A DNA stretch of 33,166 nt from a virus, in IMG/VR virus record IMGVR_UViG_3300007074_000046, positions 1-33,166 of that record. One strand, written 5' to 3'. The notes under the pieces are model-generated. The model ran no database searches. It saw nothing but the letters and a program-made list of their open reading frames with translations, and was not told the DNA's origin. The translations under genes were made by a program, and so were the position numbers. Positions 26,801 to 32,081 of this stretch are shown in pieces (position 1 is the first letter of the stretch; each line of letters starts with the position of its first letter).

Positions 26801-28230
26801 CAACCAGAATTACATTTGGAACAAGCGGAATTAGTACAGTTAAGTATTTTGGTACTAGTCCACTAGTTCCGGGCGATTACTTACATGTTGCAATTTTAGG
26901 TTACGAAGGTGACGCATCAACAGTGCCTGGATATGTAACACATGATGAAAGTTTAGTACATACATCAAGTCATCCAAGTTCGCAATACTTTGATGCTACT
27001 GGTGTTGTTGAATATAGTTTGACACAAGACTTCCAAAAGTTTAATCCGTATACAGCAATAGTAGAGGTTGACGGAGTAAGACAAACTCCACCTGAAGCAT
27101 TGCAATTTACTAGTGACGGATCAAGTGCAGGTCCTTTCTATCTACATTTAACAAATTGGAAAACAGCAGAAAATATTTTCCAAAGTTTAATAGCAGACAA
27201 CGAAGTGCATGTGTTTGTGGGTGATAGACAACTTAAACTATATGAAGATTTTACAATATCGGCAATAGACGAAAGTTCAATACGATATATTGCAATGACT
27301 GTAGCACCTACAGTAGGTGAAGTAGTTACAGTGTTTGTTGAAACTGCGTCAGGATACAAAATAAATTATAGCGGTGAACCGCATAGTATTGATAACACAA
27401 TTGTGTTTGACACAGCACCTACTGTAGGATCTAGAGTAGTTATAACCTCAGACAACAACACCAGTGATTTAGATCTAATCAATAGAGCATTTAAAGGACC
27501 AACATCAACAGGTGTTGAAACTGTTGTAGGATACGATGCTGACACCTTTGACGAAACAACATTTGATGAAACAGTTGGGTCAACAGTTGATCTGAGTATA
27601 TATGATTTAGGTAGAGTTATTGCTCGACCAGACAGACTACAGGTTACAGTAAACGGTTATAGAAAATATTATGGCAGAGACTGGAAACTAAATCAAAATT
27701 CAGAAACTAGTATTGAATTTTTAAGTGCCGACGTTGCAGACTTAGATGTCGTTGTAGTACGTATGCAAAGTGAAAATGTTGTTCCAGACAGATTAGACTT
27801 TGCTATATTTAAAGATATGAAAGACACTAATGCAGTTTATAATATTAATAAATCGCATGTTACTACATTAACAACAGCATTAACCGCTGATGCTGATGAG
27901 ATCTTGGTATTGGATGTAACTAAATTAAGCGAGCCAGATATAACTAATAATGTATTTGGTATTGTTGTAATCGACGGAGAGCGTATTACTTACAGAACAA
28001 GAGATGTAACAAATAACAAAGTTAGTGGATTACGTAGGGGGACAGCAGGAACATCAGCTACTAGTCATGCAATTGGAGCAACAGCGTATGACTATTCAGT
28101 AACAACATATTTAAATTATAGTTATAGTCAAACATGGTATGCACAACCTACTAGTGGTGCAACTGCTACTGATGGTAAGGCTTTACAGAACACAAACACG
28201 GTGCCAGCTAAGTTTCTTAAGGGGCAGTAA
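14851..28230 (+). CDS. Giant virion protein in the gp7 position of the baseplate wedge
   Basis: A single uninterrupted frame of 4459 aa, over four times T4 gp7 (1032 aa). The N-terminus is conserved in marine T4-like phages: LLPEIFRTETNKKFLSATLD, then HDRLFSSEFYAWDPFVDYDK and FINFGQYYWLAGGPDPV (about 108-146). A cupredoxin-like segment follows at about 156-240 (ITLVRGGNYTFEVEQSDNPF). DLPHIRPWEMIGF and YGPAPYTSGN lie near 1290-1315. WYQMIREALYWSQQGWRNGS lies near 1630. Seven FG-GAP-like blades lie at about 2190-2890. YINEVKPYHVQIKEFNLKY lies near 3480, and two GxGYTxxPT modules at 3555-3630. Several beta-sandwich units of the form VxVDGVxQ...Y are scattered through. The C-terminus has DGERITYRTRDVTNNKVSGL RRGT (about 4375). 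It is probably a wedge/peripheral baseplate protein fused to many surface domains. Its role as a gp7 replacement is inferred from position. Confidence 0.75.
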   Translation: MITRTRTVDLLPEIFRTETNKKFLSATLDQMVQPSKLQRVEGYIGKKNGPGVSATDSYVLEPDTTRANYQLDPSVVYKIPNTTRTKDLTTYPGLIDALNVRGAKTNKHDRLFSSEFYAWDPFVDYDKFINFGQYYWLAGGPDPVNVQATDIGLTNDFTVGRTTSGYTLSGTAGQNPTITLVRGGNYTFEVEQSDNPFWIQTNPGATGVIPGQENISSRDVLGVTNNGEDNGIVEFNVPLSTEQNEFYTMTDLGTVDLTTDLRFDQINNVYVDVFLDEHKGIDSISDLENRTVIFLNKNTDSDSAFSGWRVTDRFDSTTTGYDDGVFDATTDVTTQAQRYGVWKIQYQIDASEPTRPYMVLSRVLDVPNLNKFEIQYGTLNASRYFYKSAEGYFEPQPLLTATRDILYYQDQTDATKFGVIKVVDEIDATLLDVEDDIVGKVNYTSPNGVTFTNGLKVQFRGRTAPAIYQDQTYYIEGVGTAIQLLAETNFQTPEPFLDDETLPFDTTAFDSGPYDSSLNAPKSQDYFTINKASKDLNPWTRTNRWTHIDVINKTAEYNNTIANLDQTVRAKRPVLEFKAGLKLFNFGTEGKAPVNIIDFNQTDALSNVNGKTGYSLDGYNLVDGARIIFANDTDPEVRNKIYQVSIIDEDGVTSTSKIINLTVATDGEIATDNTAYLLSGSTLQGKSYRYTGIVWTETQQKIKVNQAPLFDIFDSTGNSLGSQTAYPSTNFTGTKLFSYAEGSGALDPILNQRLKYLSINNVGDIVFDNNLESDTFVYTSDSVSNTSGINVGFAHAYSDRTTFEKELGWKKHLNKSIQSQIIAFTYTGVPLVCDIPAKAVTDNAVVVFVDNVFYNLNKYTYITTEDQTTITFASDHVPSTGANIEVRIISDVVSKTGFYQIPDNLANNSPNNTFTTVTLGTVRNHYVDLAQNIPTLSGAVLGITNVRDLGDVVPYGNRIVQQGSPIELATTFVRDSNINFFDSMAYAGTEYEKYKNKVIDAIAKNDFLGTTAQKLDKALAYVNASKESTQPFYWSDTIPSGDVYAEATYTITAIDDEVFDLTTIYDFTKANYKGLLVYKNDIQLIKDIDYSVAIDGARLTIHAVPTGLATLVAGDVVKIREYATTYGSYVPSTPTKLGLYKKYKPEIYSDDTYVTETNVILGHDGSKVLAWGDDRDNILLEFEKRIYNNIKWTGDIPLCAEDVVPGKFRTTDYTEEEITEILGTSFLTWVSWNRLDYKLQDFEQDDTRTWNYSKANDTLDGELLPGHWRGVFNKYYDTDLPHIRPWEMIGFSEQPIWWTSKYGPAPYTSGNRVLWDDLAAGRIWDGVDTYSVDTKFIRTNLTKVIPVTDEGAIKTPFDVMVKNYDNLSLKKSWVQGDQGPVESVWRKSSSYPFAVMRLLALTKPAEFFALNADRDLYKYDTALGQYLYNGRTRIKSSDISIYGENNPKHSYINWSVDFARKQGISTSTEIAELLSNIEIQLTYRLAGFSDKEYLKIFTEKTSPNSNNTSLLLPDESYEVFLYNNEIFDQVEFSSVIIQKTADGYAVYGNSKLQPYFTIFTSIPNGNYKTIKVGAKDVRVSSDFSDTEVKIPYGYVFTNTSTLSDFLISYGRWLESKGYVFEARENDYLLDWYQMIREALYWSQQGWRNGSIINLNPNASKLQIKKTQAVVAPILGQGADDFILNQNLKGITNDRLVFNRLDNVFEVQTTDENAIAYINAKFTSYEHVLVFDNVSIFNDLIYDPTTGSRQQRLKINGYNTGDWTGQVEAQGFVFNLDNVGEWTGTRSYSKGDIVLYKTQYYSAAEHVDPSTDFNYSLWLETEYDQIKKGLLPNLSLKSDQIKDYYDSNVANLEQDADQLGFGLIGFNKRDYLENMNLDDISQVNVYENYISNKGTKRAVDLFKSAKLEKELTDYSVFENWAVKQGAYGANANRSYIELEASESLLTGNPSTISLVNNGATSTADQTVELGNIYRQSYKVNLANGGPLSTIYSSEVNDLGLPTAGYVNIDDINFQAFDLDDLGILTPYLEQLQAGTTIWVAKDNAHNWNIYRVSTLNQIITTATDNLDGTSTLTFNAPHQLAKNDLVVVKYFDVAVDFAYRVVSTPGIDKITVNLSLPTDVSTITSQGLLFKLNSVRVTQPSDILNLPFVNSLSVGNRVWVDNNGQNLWTVLEKRWPFTAESSLTTFTTVADTNFGASVAQNKNSLTALVGDNLHNSSRGAVYSFVKTADDVYAENSTLTLAGTTGVTGYGNDITFANEIYAVAGASTSNSGQGYAVVIKQANNTSMVEHQLLVTPDGNPTSLGRFGDAVTISEDGRWIYVGAPGKSRVYGYQRVDRQLQRATFTGDGSTKGYNISSSIISAGNAKDQITVVVGNSIIADDGYTFAGNVITLDVAPKAGQGVNITRNETLTLAGDGSTLEFDITGLYTVDGLNSIQVFVDGVLQRPELDYSFGADSSLTFAFTVAPAGAAVISIRSADYYEHVTTIAGTLGDRFGDSVSTTTDGRQIIIGAPLATSGVIDQVGKVYVYDRDVQRFQQTVASNKTFTVDQTPQGRAEVYVNGVYQTNSTRYIGGTYTFTTKTATLATAPALGDFVDVETNNVQLVDTIEMTNANQGSLFGSKVKICPTNCSVYASAPSSNQEVPEGGSVTRAVNQSRLYGTITGTVATPTVVSGHKIRINNYLVTFTGTSLAQVVTDINNADIPNVVATATTGDKLNISLINVDAGPVANKLVILPATNGLTPLTALGLDIFAVTQTITNPYPREYTNFGESISISSDALTLVVGSPNGASNLEVTLDGGITTLDSDHTEIRDIQTQSGVVYTFDYLSSASDSIASPGKFVFGQQVVDNNVSELTKFGQAVDYTSGKLLITSPAHKNVSSQVVGRLVSWNNALRQTAWKVIREEEKVVDVSLLNSAFIYDKNDKKVKAELDFIDPIQGKILGAVRQNLDVVGAEDPASYNVGSVNNNGMTWNNEYVGQVWWNTTNARFINHYQGDVDYRSKTWGQLFVGSTIEIYQWVESIQPPATYTGQGTVYNTTSYSTHTRVSASGNIEIVYYFWVKDILTVAQEYNKTLSVKTMSEYILDPKASGIAYLAPIAPSSFAMYNSKEYLVATDRVLHVEFDKISTDNNVHVEYELIKAGDPTEFLSASLYRKLIDSFTGADSIGFKVPDPTLSVAESYGVEYRPRQSMFADRYMALKNYIIRVNSVFAKHTMSEMRSFTLLNSQEAEPITGSGSWDKRLLTYDELTYQNLILVPTGYKYLVANDGQNNNLWTIYEVQADDSLLLVRVQNYKTSNYWTYIDWYATGYSALTKPINEVSTYSRLATVESITSTGDIVQVTANSNGKSENYVRTTTGWTRISLQDGTIAISTSVYDYTLGRNGFDVEVFDAQYFDAEPVVETRQIIKAINDELLINELAIERINLITLMFEYIKSEQTSVNWLVKTSLVDVEHTLRDLQEYDIYQVDNQEFVEKYINEVKPYHVQIKEFNLKYQGEELFKGSTTDFDLPSYYDNTLGRFVSPKLSTDGLPGSYASDNAIWSTWPYSQWNANHTLSIDSVTVVNGGSGYTVAPTVSVTGTATTPATFKAIVNTAGAVTRVEVVTAGAGYTTTPTLTISGAGTGATAIAVTSPGTVRSYNTTIKYDRYEYKSEIVDWTASTVYNPGDLVRHNNKVYETNNADDSSLTVTQTLFDPDDFTLVDASTLSGVNRTMGLYVPAVSEPGLDLGLLISGTDYPGVQVKGPLYSQNTGYDIGNFDVNPWDNLDFGPEGEVTYSESLLDTKYDPGTYTDTYLGTLASDINVSGGAFIDTYSSHSPQELVPGSVFDTLNMKVFTRPGADTDNNGHSAPFGSENWVYDGTADTRTINFSTLTTNPFAVRALNITTGLTLRFEYVTPAAGAVDYTIDWLNKTLTFTGTNISTGDILRVESYGIGGGNQLWVDNYSVTDHYVDASTLVYIDVPVNFEQIYEAMIKCNGSRITNYTFAEVDEYTTRITFGTSGISTVKYFGTSPLVPGDYLHVAILGYEGDASTVPGYVTHDESLVHTSSHPSSQYFDATGVVEYSLTQDFQKFNPYTAIVEVDGVRQTPPEALQFTSDGSSAGPFYLHLTNWKTAENIFQSLIADNEVHVFVGDRQLKLYEDFTISAIDESSIRYIAMTVAPTVGEVVTVFVETASGYKINYSGEPHSIDNTIVFDTAPTVGSRVVITSDNNTSDLDLINRAFKGPTSTGVETVVGYDADTFDETTFDETVGSTVDLSIYDLGRVIARPDRLQVTVNGYRKYYGRDWKLNQNSETSIEFLSADVADLDVVVVRMQSENVVPDRLDFAIFKDMKDTNAVYNINKSHVTTLTTALTADADEILVLDVTKLSEPDITNNVFGIVVIDGERITYRTRDVTNNKVSGLRRGTAGTSATSHAIGATAYDYSVTTYLNYSYSQTWYAQPTSGATATDGKALQNTNTVPAKFLKGQ
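21388..23510 (+). other. Predicted seven-bladed FG-GAP beta-propeller inside the giant protein
   Basis: Seven units recur, each with an F/Y-G-x-x-V/I start: FGASV, YGNDI, FGDAV, FGDSV, FGSKV, FGESI and FGQAV, at about residues 2193, 2248, 2304, 2492, 2616, 2766 and 2854. Each is followed by a strand ending in GAP or similar (VAGAS, YVGAP, IIGAP, YASAP, VVGSP, LITSP). The long gap between blades three and four (about 188 residues) holds two beta-sandwich inserts that begin GDGST. FG-GAP propellers are known from integrin alpha chains and bacterial surface proteins, where they bind ligands. Confidence 0.6.
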
Positions 28231-28239
28231 TTAAGGATG

Positions 28240-28247
28240 GATAAATA
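28240..28247 (+). promoter_or_regulatory. Late promoter for the 218-aa virion gene
   Basis: GATAAATA sits just after an ATG at 28237 and just before the ATG at 28252. The predicted start site is at 28252-28253, so transcripts from here could only use the second or a later ATG. Confidence 0.6.
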
Positions 28248-28251
28248 TAGT

Positions 28252-28905
28252 ATGGAACATACAACTGAGCAAGAAAATATGGAAGAACAAATACAACAAC
28301 CAAATGAGAATAGTGGAATCTTAATTCAAGGCCACTTAAAAATATTTGATCCTAACAACGAAGAAGTGTTTGTAGATAAACGCAATGCTATTCATTATGA
28401 AAACTTTTCAAAAAGTCTGTCACAGAGCATGGCTAATAAAAATTTAGGATATGTTTATCAGATGGCATTTGGAAATGGCGGATCAAGTGTAGACACTACT
28501 GGTGTTATTACATATTTGCCACCAAACGTCAGCGGTACTAATGCTGATTTATATAATCAAACATATCAAAAGATTGTAGATGATACATCTGCGGCAAATA
28601 CAGACACAACAAGAAATAAATTAACTGTTCTACACACAACTGGCAAAGTATATACAGATATTTTAGTAAGTTGCCTATTAGATTACGGAGAGCCTAGTGG
28701 ACAACAGGCATTTGACAATTCAACAAACCTAGACGGTGATTATGTGTTTGATGAGTTAGGTCTTAAAACTTGGCAAGGTTCAGCAAGTATTTTAGATTTA
28801 GTAACACATGTAGTGTTTCACCCAGTACAAAAATCACTAAACAGACAAATTCAGATAGATTACACTGTACGTGTGCAGACTCTGACCAACCTAAGTACCA
28901 CTTAA
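28252..28905 (+). CDS. Conserved virion structural protein of marine T4-like phages (unknown role)
   Basis: A protein of 217 codons. After an acidic, glutamine-rich N-terminus (residues 1-25) comes ILIQGHLKIFDPNNEEVFVD, then KRNAIHYENFSKSLSQSMAN and YVYQMAFGNGGSSVDTTGVI TYLPPN. The C-terminus has VFHPVQKSLNRQIQIDYTVR. I recognise this only as a conserved structural protein beside the baseplate genes, not as a named T4 protein. The frame is open from an ATG at 28237, but the codons between 28237 and 28252 are the late promoter itself, so I choose 28252. The ATG at 28279 is also possible. AAGGA at 28233-28237 is too close to the first ATG and 14 nt from the second. The gene is followed after 8 nt by an inserted endonuclease gene. 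Confidence 0.7.
   Translation: MEHTTEQENMEEQIQQPNENSGILIQGHLKIFDPNNEEVFVDKRNAIHYENFSKSLSQSMANKNLGYVYQMAFGNGGSSVDTTGVITYLPPNVSGTNADLYNQTYQKIVDDTSAANTDTTRNKLTVLHTTGKVYTDILVSCLLDYGEPSGQQAFDNSTNLDGDYVFDELGLKTWQGSASILDLVTHVVFHPVQKSLNRQIQIDYTVRVQTLTNLSTT
28892..28905 (+). repeat. Direct repeat, left copy (3' end of the virion gene)
   Basis: TAAGTACCACTTAA encodes the last L-S-T-T-stop of the virion protein. It matches 29548-29561 at 13 of 14 positions. The two copies flank the homing endonuclease gene. Confidence 0.7.
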
Positions 28906-28913
28906 TAAACACA

Positions 28914-29561
28914 ATGAAAACTTGGTTATACATTAAGCAACATAATAAAACTGGGCTAAAGTACTTTGGCAAAACAGTTAAAGATCCGGTATTGTATAAC
29001 GGATCAGGTAAGCGGTGGATGAATCATTTAAAAGTTCACGGTCCAGATATAACTACAGTATGGTATCAACTATTCAGTAACAAAGATACATTAGTTGAAT
29101 ACGCATTAAATTTCTCTGAGAAAAATAACATTGTTGAATCAGAAAAATGGGCAAATCTTAAACCTGAGAATGGTCTTGATGGTAATGTAGCAGGGAATAA
29201 ACATAGTAGCGAAACAAAAAATAAAATAAGCAGGAACACTATAAATACGCACAAAGGGCAAATTGCGTGGAACAAAGGCAAAGCAATGTCAGCAATACAC
29301 AAAGCTAAGGCTGTAGAAGGACAAGAGCAGTACCGCATTGCTAACCCAGACTGGTATGAAAAATCGTTTGGTAATCCAGCAATTAGAGAAAAGAGAGAAG
29401 CAAAAAGATTAGCAGTAATTTGTAAACCTGTTTGTGTAGATGGAACCATATACCCATCTGCTACTGCAACAGCTAAAGCACTAGGATTAAAAAAGATAAC
29501 GCTCATAAAACGAGTTTTAAGCAAGAATTTTGAATCATATGGATATTTAAGCACCACTTAA
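28914..29561 (+). CDS. GIY-YIG-type homing endonuclease (SegA-E-like)
   Basis: A 215-aa protein. The N-terminal domain has the phage variant of the GIY-YIG nuclease: WLYIKQHNKTGLKYFGKT (residues 4-21), then YNGSGKRWMNHLKVHG (28-43) and a glutamate-containing NIVESEKW (72-79). The middle holds NUMOD3-like DNA-binding motifs: HSSETKNKIS (97-106) and AWNKGKAMS (118-126). The C-terminus (VDGTIYPSATATAKALGLKK) looks like a NUMOD1/helix-turn-helix module. The frame is open upstream to 28770, inside the virion gene. The ATG at 28914 is chosen because the nuclease domain begins there and it follows the previous stop by 8 nt. No good ribosome site is seen. It interrupts the run of virion genes and is the second homing nuclease in this window. 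Confidence 0.82.
   Translation: MKTWLYIKQHNKTGLKYFGKTVKDPVLYNGSGKRWMNHLKVHGPDITTVWYQLFSNKDTLVEYALNFSEKNNIVESEKWANLKPENGLDGNVAGNKHSSETKNKISRNTINTHKGQIAWNKGKAMSAIHKAKAVEGQEQYRIANPDWYEKSFGNPAIREKREAKRLAVICKPVCVDGTIYPSATATAKALGLKKITLIKRVLSKNFESYGYLSTT
29548..29561 (+). repeat. Direct repeat, right copy (3' end of the endonuclease gene)
   Basis: TAAGCACCACTTAA encodes the final L-S-T-T-stop of the endonuclease. It repeats, with one mismatch, the last codons of the virion gene upstream. Confidence 0.7.
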
Positions 29562-29582
29562 ATGTGCTAACATAATAGTTCT

Positions 29583-29590
29583 GATAAATA
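29583..29590 (+). promoter_or_regulatory. Late promoter of the 452-aa virion gene
   Basis: GATAAATA lies 29 nt before the ATG at 29620. The leader contains AAGGA and GGAG (29606-29609) at workable spacing. Confidence 0.7.
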
Positions 29591-29619
29591 ATACAATAAG
29601 GATACGGAGTATATAAACG

Positions 29620-30978
29620 ATGGCATACACAATTAATCAAACAGATGGAACCATATTTGCTACATTAGCAGATGGTACTATCAACACTACAGGATCGCTG
29701 ACATTAGTCGGTAAGAACTATGCAGGCTACGGTGAGTTCTTAAACGAGAACGTGCTGAAACTATTAGAAAGTGGTGCTAACACTACATCACCAAGTGCAC
29801 CTTTAACAGGCCAATTATGGTTTGATAAAACAAATGGACTGCTTAAAGTTTATAACGGAACACAATTTAAAAACCTAGGGTCTGCAACAGCGGCAACAAG
29901 TGCACCTACATCAGTAGTAACTGGTGATTTATGGTTTGACACTACAAACGCACAATTAAAAGTGTATGATGGATCAGCCTGGATATTAGTTGGCCCGTCA
30001 TTTACAGCAGGTTCAGGAACTACAGGTGCTATAGTTAATACAATTGAAGATAATGTTGCAGTTGATCATGTTGTTGTTCAGATGTATGTTGAAAATACCA
30101 TTGTTGCAATGATTTCAAAAGACGCAACCTTTACTCCAGGTGCGGCAATTACAGGTTTTGCAACAGTTGGACCTGGTGTACAACTAAGCACAACAGTTTC
30201 AAACGCAGTGTTTAAAGGTTCAGCAACAAACGCACAAACATTAGATAATTTAGATTCAACAGACTTCTTAAGTGCTGTTGGTAACGATACAACATCAGGT
30301 ACACTAGGTGTACTTAATGATACTGGTCTAGCAGTTGGTGTAGACAGTGACCTAAGAGTAAGCGTATCCGGCTCTGATGTTACTATCCAAAACCAAACTA
30401 GTGACGGTGACGTTGTACTTAGAGTAAACGACGGTGGAGTTGCAACTACAGTTGCTACACTTGATGGTGCTACAGGTACATTACAAATGTCAGCAGACCT
30501 ACTTAACGCACAAGCAGACGGTGTTGGTAACATTGGTAGTTCATCAGTTGGGTTTAATACAATACACGCTAAAGCTACATCAGCACAATATGCGGATTTG
30601 GCGGAACGTTTTGAAGCAGACACAATATACTCAGCAGGAACAGTTGTTGAACTAGGTGGTGCAAAAGAAATTACAGTAGCACAACAAGATTTAACAGATG
30701 CAGTATTTGGTGTTATATCAACACAAGCGGCCTATTTGATGAATGGATCAGCTGGATCAAACGAAACACATCCAGCAATTGCTATGTCAGGAAGAGTTCC
30801 TGTTAGAGTAATAGGTAGTGTTAATAAAGGCGATAGACTAGTTTCAGCAGGTAACGGGCTAGCTAGATCAGCAAGAGAAGGAGAAGCCAATGCCTTTAAT
30901 GTTATTGGCAGAGCATTAACAACAAAAACTACAGTTGAAGAAGGCACAGTCGAAGCGATTGTGACCATATCCAACTAA
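29620..30978 (+). CDS. Tail fibre-like virion protein
   Basis: A 452-aa protein. The N-terminal part is the module NYAGYGEFLNENVLKLLES common in T4-like marine phage fibre or baseplate proteins. It is followed by two tandem copies of GxLWFDxTNxxLKVYxGxxW (about residues 63-83 and 106-125). The middle is threonine/valine-rich and beta-repetitive. The C-terminal region (about 320-452) is the tail-fibre-type domain YADLAERFEADTIYSAGTVV, FGVISTQAAYLMN, GRVPVRVIGSVNKGD, seen in many marine phage fibre proteins. No catalytic motif is evident. It probably contributes to the distal tail or host contact. It has its own late promoter and ribosome site, and it directly precedes another virion gene. Confidence 0.7.
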   Translation: MAYTINQTDGTIFATLADGTINTTGSLTLVGKNYAGYGEFLNENVLKLLESGANTTSPSAPLTGQLWFDKTNGLLKVYNGTQFKNLGSATAATSAPTSVVTGDLWFDTTNAQLKVYDGSAWILVGPSFTAGSGTTGAIVNTIEDNVAVDHVVVQMYVENTIVAMISKDATFTPGAAITGFATVGPGVQLSTTVSNAVFKGSATNAQTLDNLDSTDFLSAVGNDTTSGTLGVLNDTGLAVGVDSDLRVSVSGSDVTIQNQTSDGDVVLRVNDGGVATTVATLDGATGTLQMSADLLNAQADGVGNIGSSSVGFNTIHAKATSAQYADLAERFEADTIYSAGTVVELGGAKEITVAQQDLTDAVFGVISTQAAYLMNGSAGSNETHPAIAMSGRVPVRVIGSVNKGDRLVSAGNGLARSAREGEANAFNVIGRALTTKTTVEEGTVEAIVTISN

Positions 30979-30981
30979 ATA
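30974..30981 (+). promoter_or_regulatory. Late-promoter-like octamer before the 332-aa virion gene
   Basis: ACTAAATA overlaps the stop of the preceding gene. The predicted start near 30987 leaves a 15-nt leader with AGGA at 30991-30994 and 7 nt spacing to the ATG. Confidence 0.5.
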
Positions 30982-31001
30982 GCATATAATAGGAAAATAA
31001 C

Positions 31002-32000
31002 ATGGCATATACAACAGGGCATACTATACTAGATGACGAATACAACATATTCGCAACCGGTAACGCGGCAGGAACAGGAGACAACGGCACCGCAAATTTA
31101 AATACTCTTTGGGGCACAGGAACCACAGATTGGGGTTACGGTGAAACAGGAATTTCAGCAGTGTCAGCTGGATCAACAGTCACAGCTACACAGTGGGAAA
31201 CACTAGTAGCTAGAATGGAAGCCATTGCGGCACACCAAGGTTCGTCAGTTACAGCAGTTTCAACAATTAATGCTGGTGACACTGTTACAGTACTGGCAAA
31301 CTTCCAAACAGACATAAACACTATTTGGGCTAACAGATTAAATGCGGCGGCTTCGGGGACACCAATTACCTCAGGTGGCGCATCAGCAAGAGCAACAGCC
31401 TGGGCAGGCCAAACTGGAACGCAAACTATTGCAACTACACAACGTGTAGCATTTGCTTCAGCTAACGCGGCTAGATATTGGTTCAATGCAGGCGGCCTAA
31501 TTACTTTTACATTTGCACGTAGTGGTGGTACAGCAAACGATAAAAACACTGAATGGGCGGCGCTATGTACTGACATGGGTACTGTTACATTTAGTGGCAG
31601 TGATTCACATACTGTTGCGGCCACAGCATATACAGGTACTACACAAACAGGTGGTGCGGCAGGTGGCGGCAGTTCAGCTAAATCAACACTTGATTTTAAT
31701 GCACTAACAGCTTCATTACAACAGTTGATCATTAAGTATTCAGACGGAGCTCCATACACAGCTAACTACATTAAAATAGAAGCATTGACATCAGGTGCTA
31801 ACTTAGATTTTACAATAACAATGCAAGATGATGCGGCAGATACAGCTAACGCGGCATATCCAACTGGAGGCAACCAACAAGCATTAGACCAAGTTGACGG
31901 TACAATGACAGTAACAATGACAGCAGTTCCACCAAGTGCCACATACGCAACATCAGCAAACTGGGGGACACCAACACTATCTGTAACAGAAGCACTATAA
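31002..32000 (+). CDS. Virion structural protein of marine phages (unknown role)
   Basis: A 332-aa protein, rich in A, T and G. Its N-terminus, TGHTILDDEYNIFATGN and TLWGTGTTDWGYGE, is followed by a repeat-like helix-strand unit (TATQWETLVARMEAIAAHQG). The centre carries ARYWFNAGGLITFTFARSGG and KNTEWAALCTDMGTVTFSGS, and the C-terminus NYIKIEALTSGANLDFTITM QDDA. The ARYWFNAGG pattern recurs in tail/baseplate-associated proteins of marine myoviruses. I know no biochemical role. It is the last gene before the terminator and so closes the late structural unit. The GC-richer codon choice (GCG runs) relative to the giant gene is visible but mild. Confidence 0.62.
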   Translation: MAYTTGHTILDDEYNIFATGNAAGTGDNGTANLNTLWGTGTTDWGYGETGISAVSAGSTVTATQWETLVARMEAIAAHQGSSVTAVSTINAGDTVTVLANFQTDINTIWANRLNAAASGTPITSGGASARATAWAGQTGTQTIATTQRVAFASANAARYWFNAGGLITFTFARSGGTANDKNTEWAALCTDMGTVTFSGSDSHTVAATAYTGTTQTGGAAGGGSSAKSTLDFNALTASLQQLIIKYSDGAPYTANYIKIEALTSGANLDFTITMQDDAADTANAAYPTGGNQQALDQVDGTMTVTMTAVPPSATYATSANWGTPTLSVTEAL

Positions 32001-32024
32001 ACTAGATAGTTTGATAGAATTGAT

Positions 32025-32055
32025 AAAAGAGCTTTTTTCAAAGCTCTTTTATTTT
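32025..32055 (+). terminator. Rho-independent terminator of the late structural block
   Basis: An 11-bp perfect stem (AAAAGAGCTTT / AAAGCTCTTTT) with a TTTC loop is followed by ATTTT. It lies 24 nt after the stop of the last virion gene. The symmetric A/T flanks mean it could also stop transcription from the other strand. Confidence 0.88.
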
Positions 32056-32069
32056 GGCCATAAGTATGT

Positions 32070-32075
32070 TATACT
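32070..32075 (+). promoter_or_regulatory. Possible -10 element upstream of the 100-aa gene
   Basis: TATACT lies 6 nt before the ATG at 32082. The only -35 candidate, TTTTAT at 32047-32052, has 17-nt spacing but just three matches, and it overlaps the terminator. A promoter is expected here because a terminator precedes the gene. The match itself is weak. Confidence 0.3.
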
Positions 32076-32081
32076 TCTATT

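Noticed and set aside
28770-28913. Upstream extension of the GIY-YIG open frame into the virion gene
   Set aside because: The extension reads the other gene out of frame and precedes the start of the nuclease domain. The ATG at 28914 is the sensible start.
29240-29247. Perfect TATAAATA octamer on the plus strand within the GIY-YIG endonuclease gene
   Set aside because: It is 370 nt from the next gene, which has its own late promoter at 29583, and it lacks the extended CTATT. It shows that the octamer can arise by chance in coding sequence, which lowers confidence in the intein-internal promoter.
29066-29557. 163-aa minus-strand open frame opposite the GIY-YIG gene
   Set aside because: The sense strand encodes clear nuclease and DNA-binding motifs. 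The antisense frame shows none.
30078-30623. 181-aa minus-strand open frame opposite the fibre-like gene
   Set aside because: Low-complexity S/T/V/P composition typical of antisense frames. No promoter or ribosome site.
31136-31759. 207-aa minus-strand open frame opposite the 332-aa virion gene
   Set aside because: It is a mirror frame caused by GCx/GGx-rich codons. It has no ribosome site, no recognisable protein pattern, and is wholly inside a well-supported gene.
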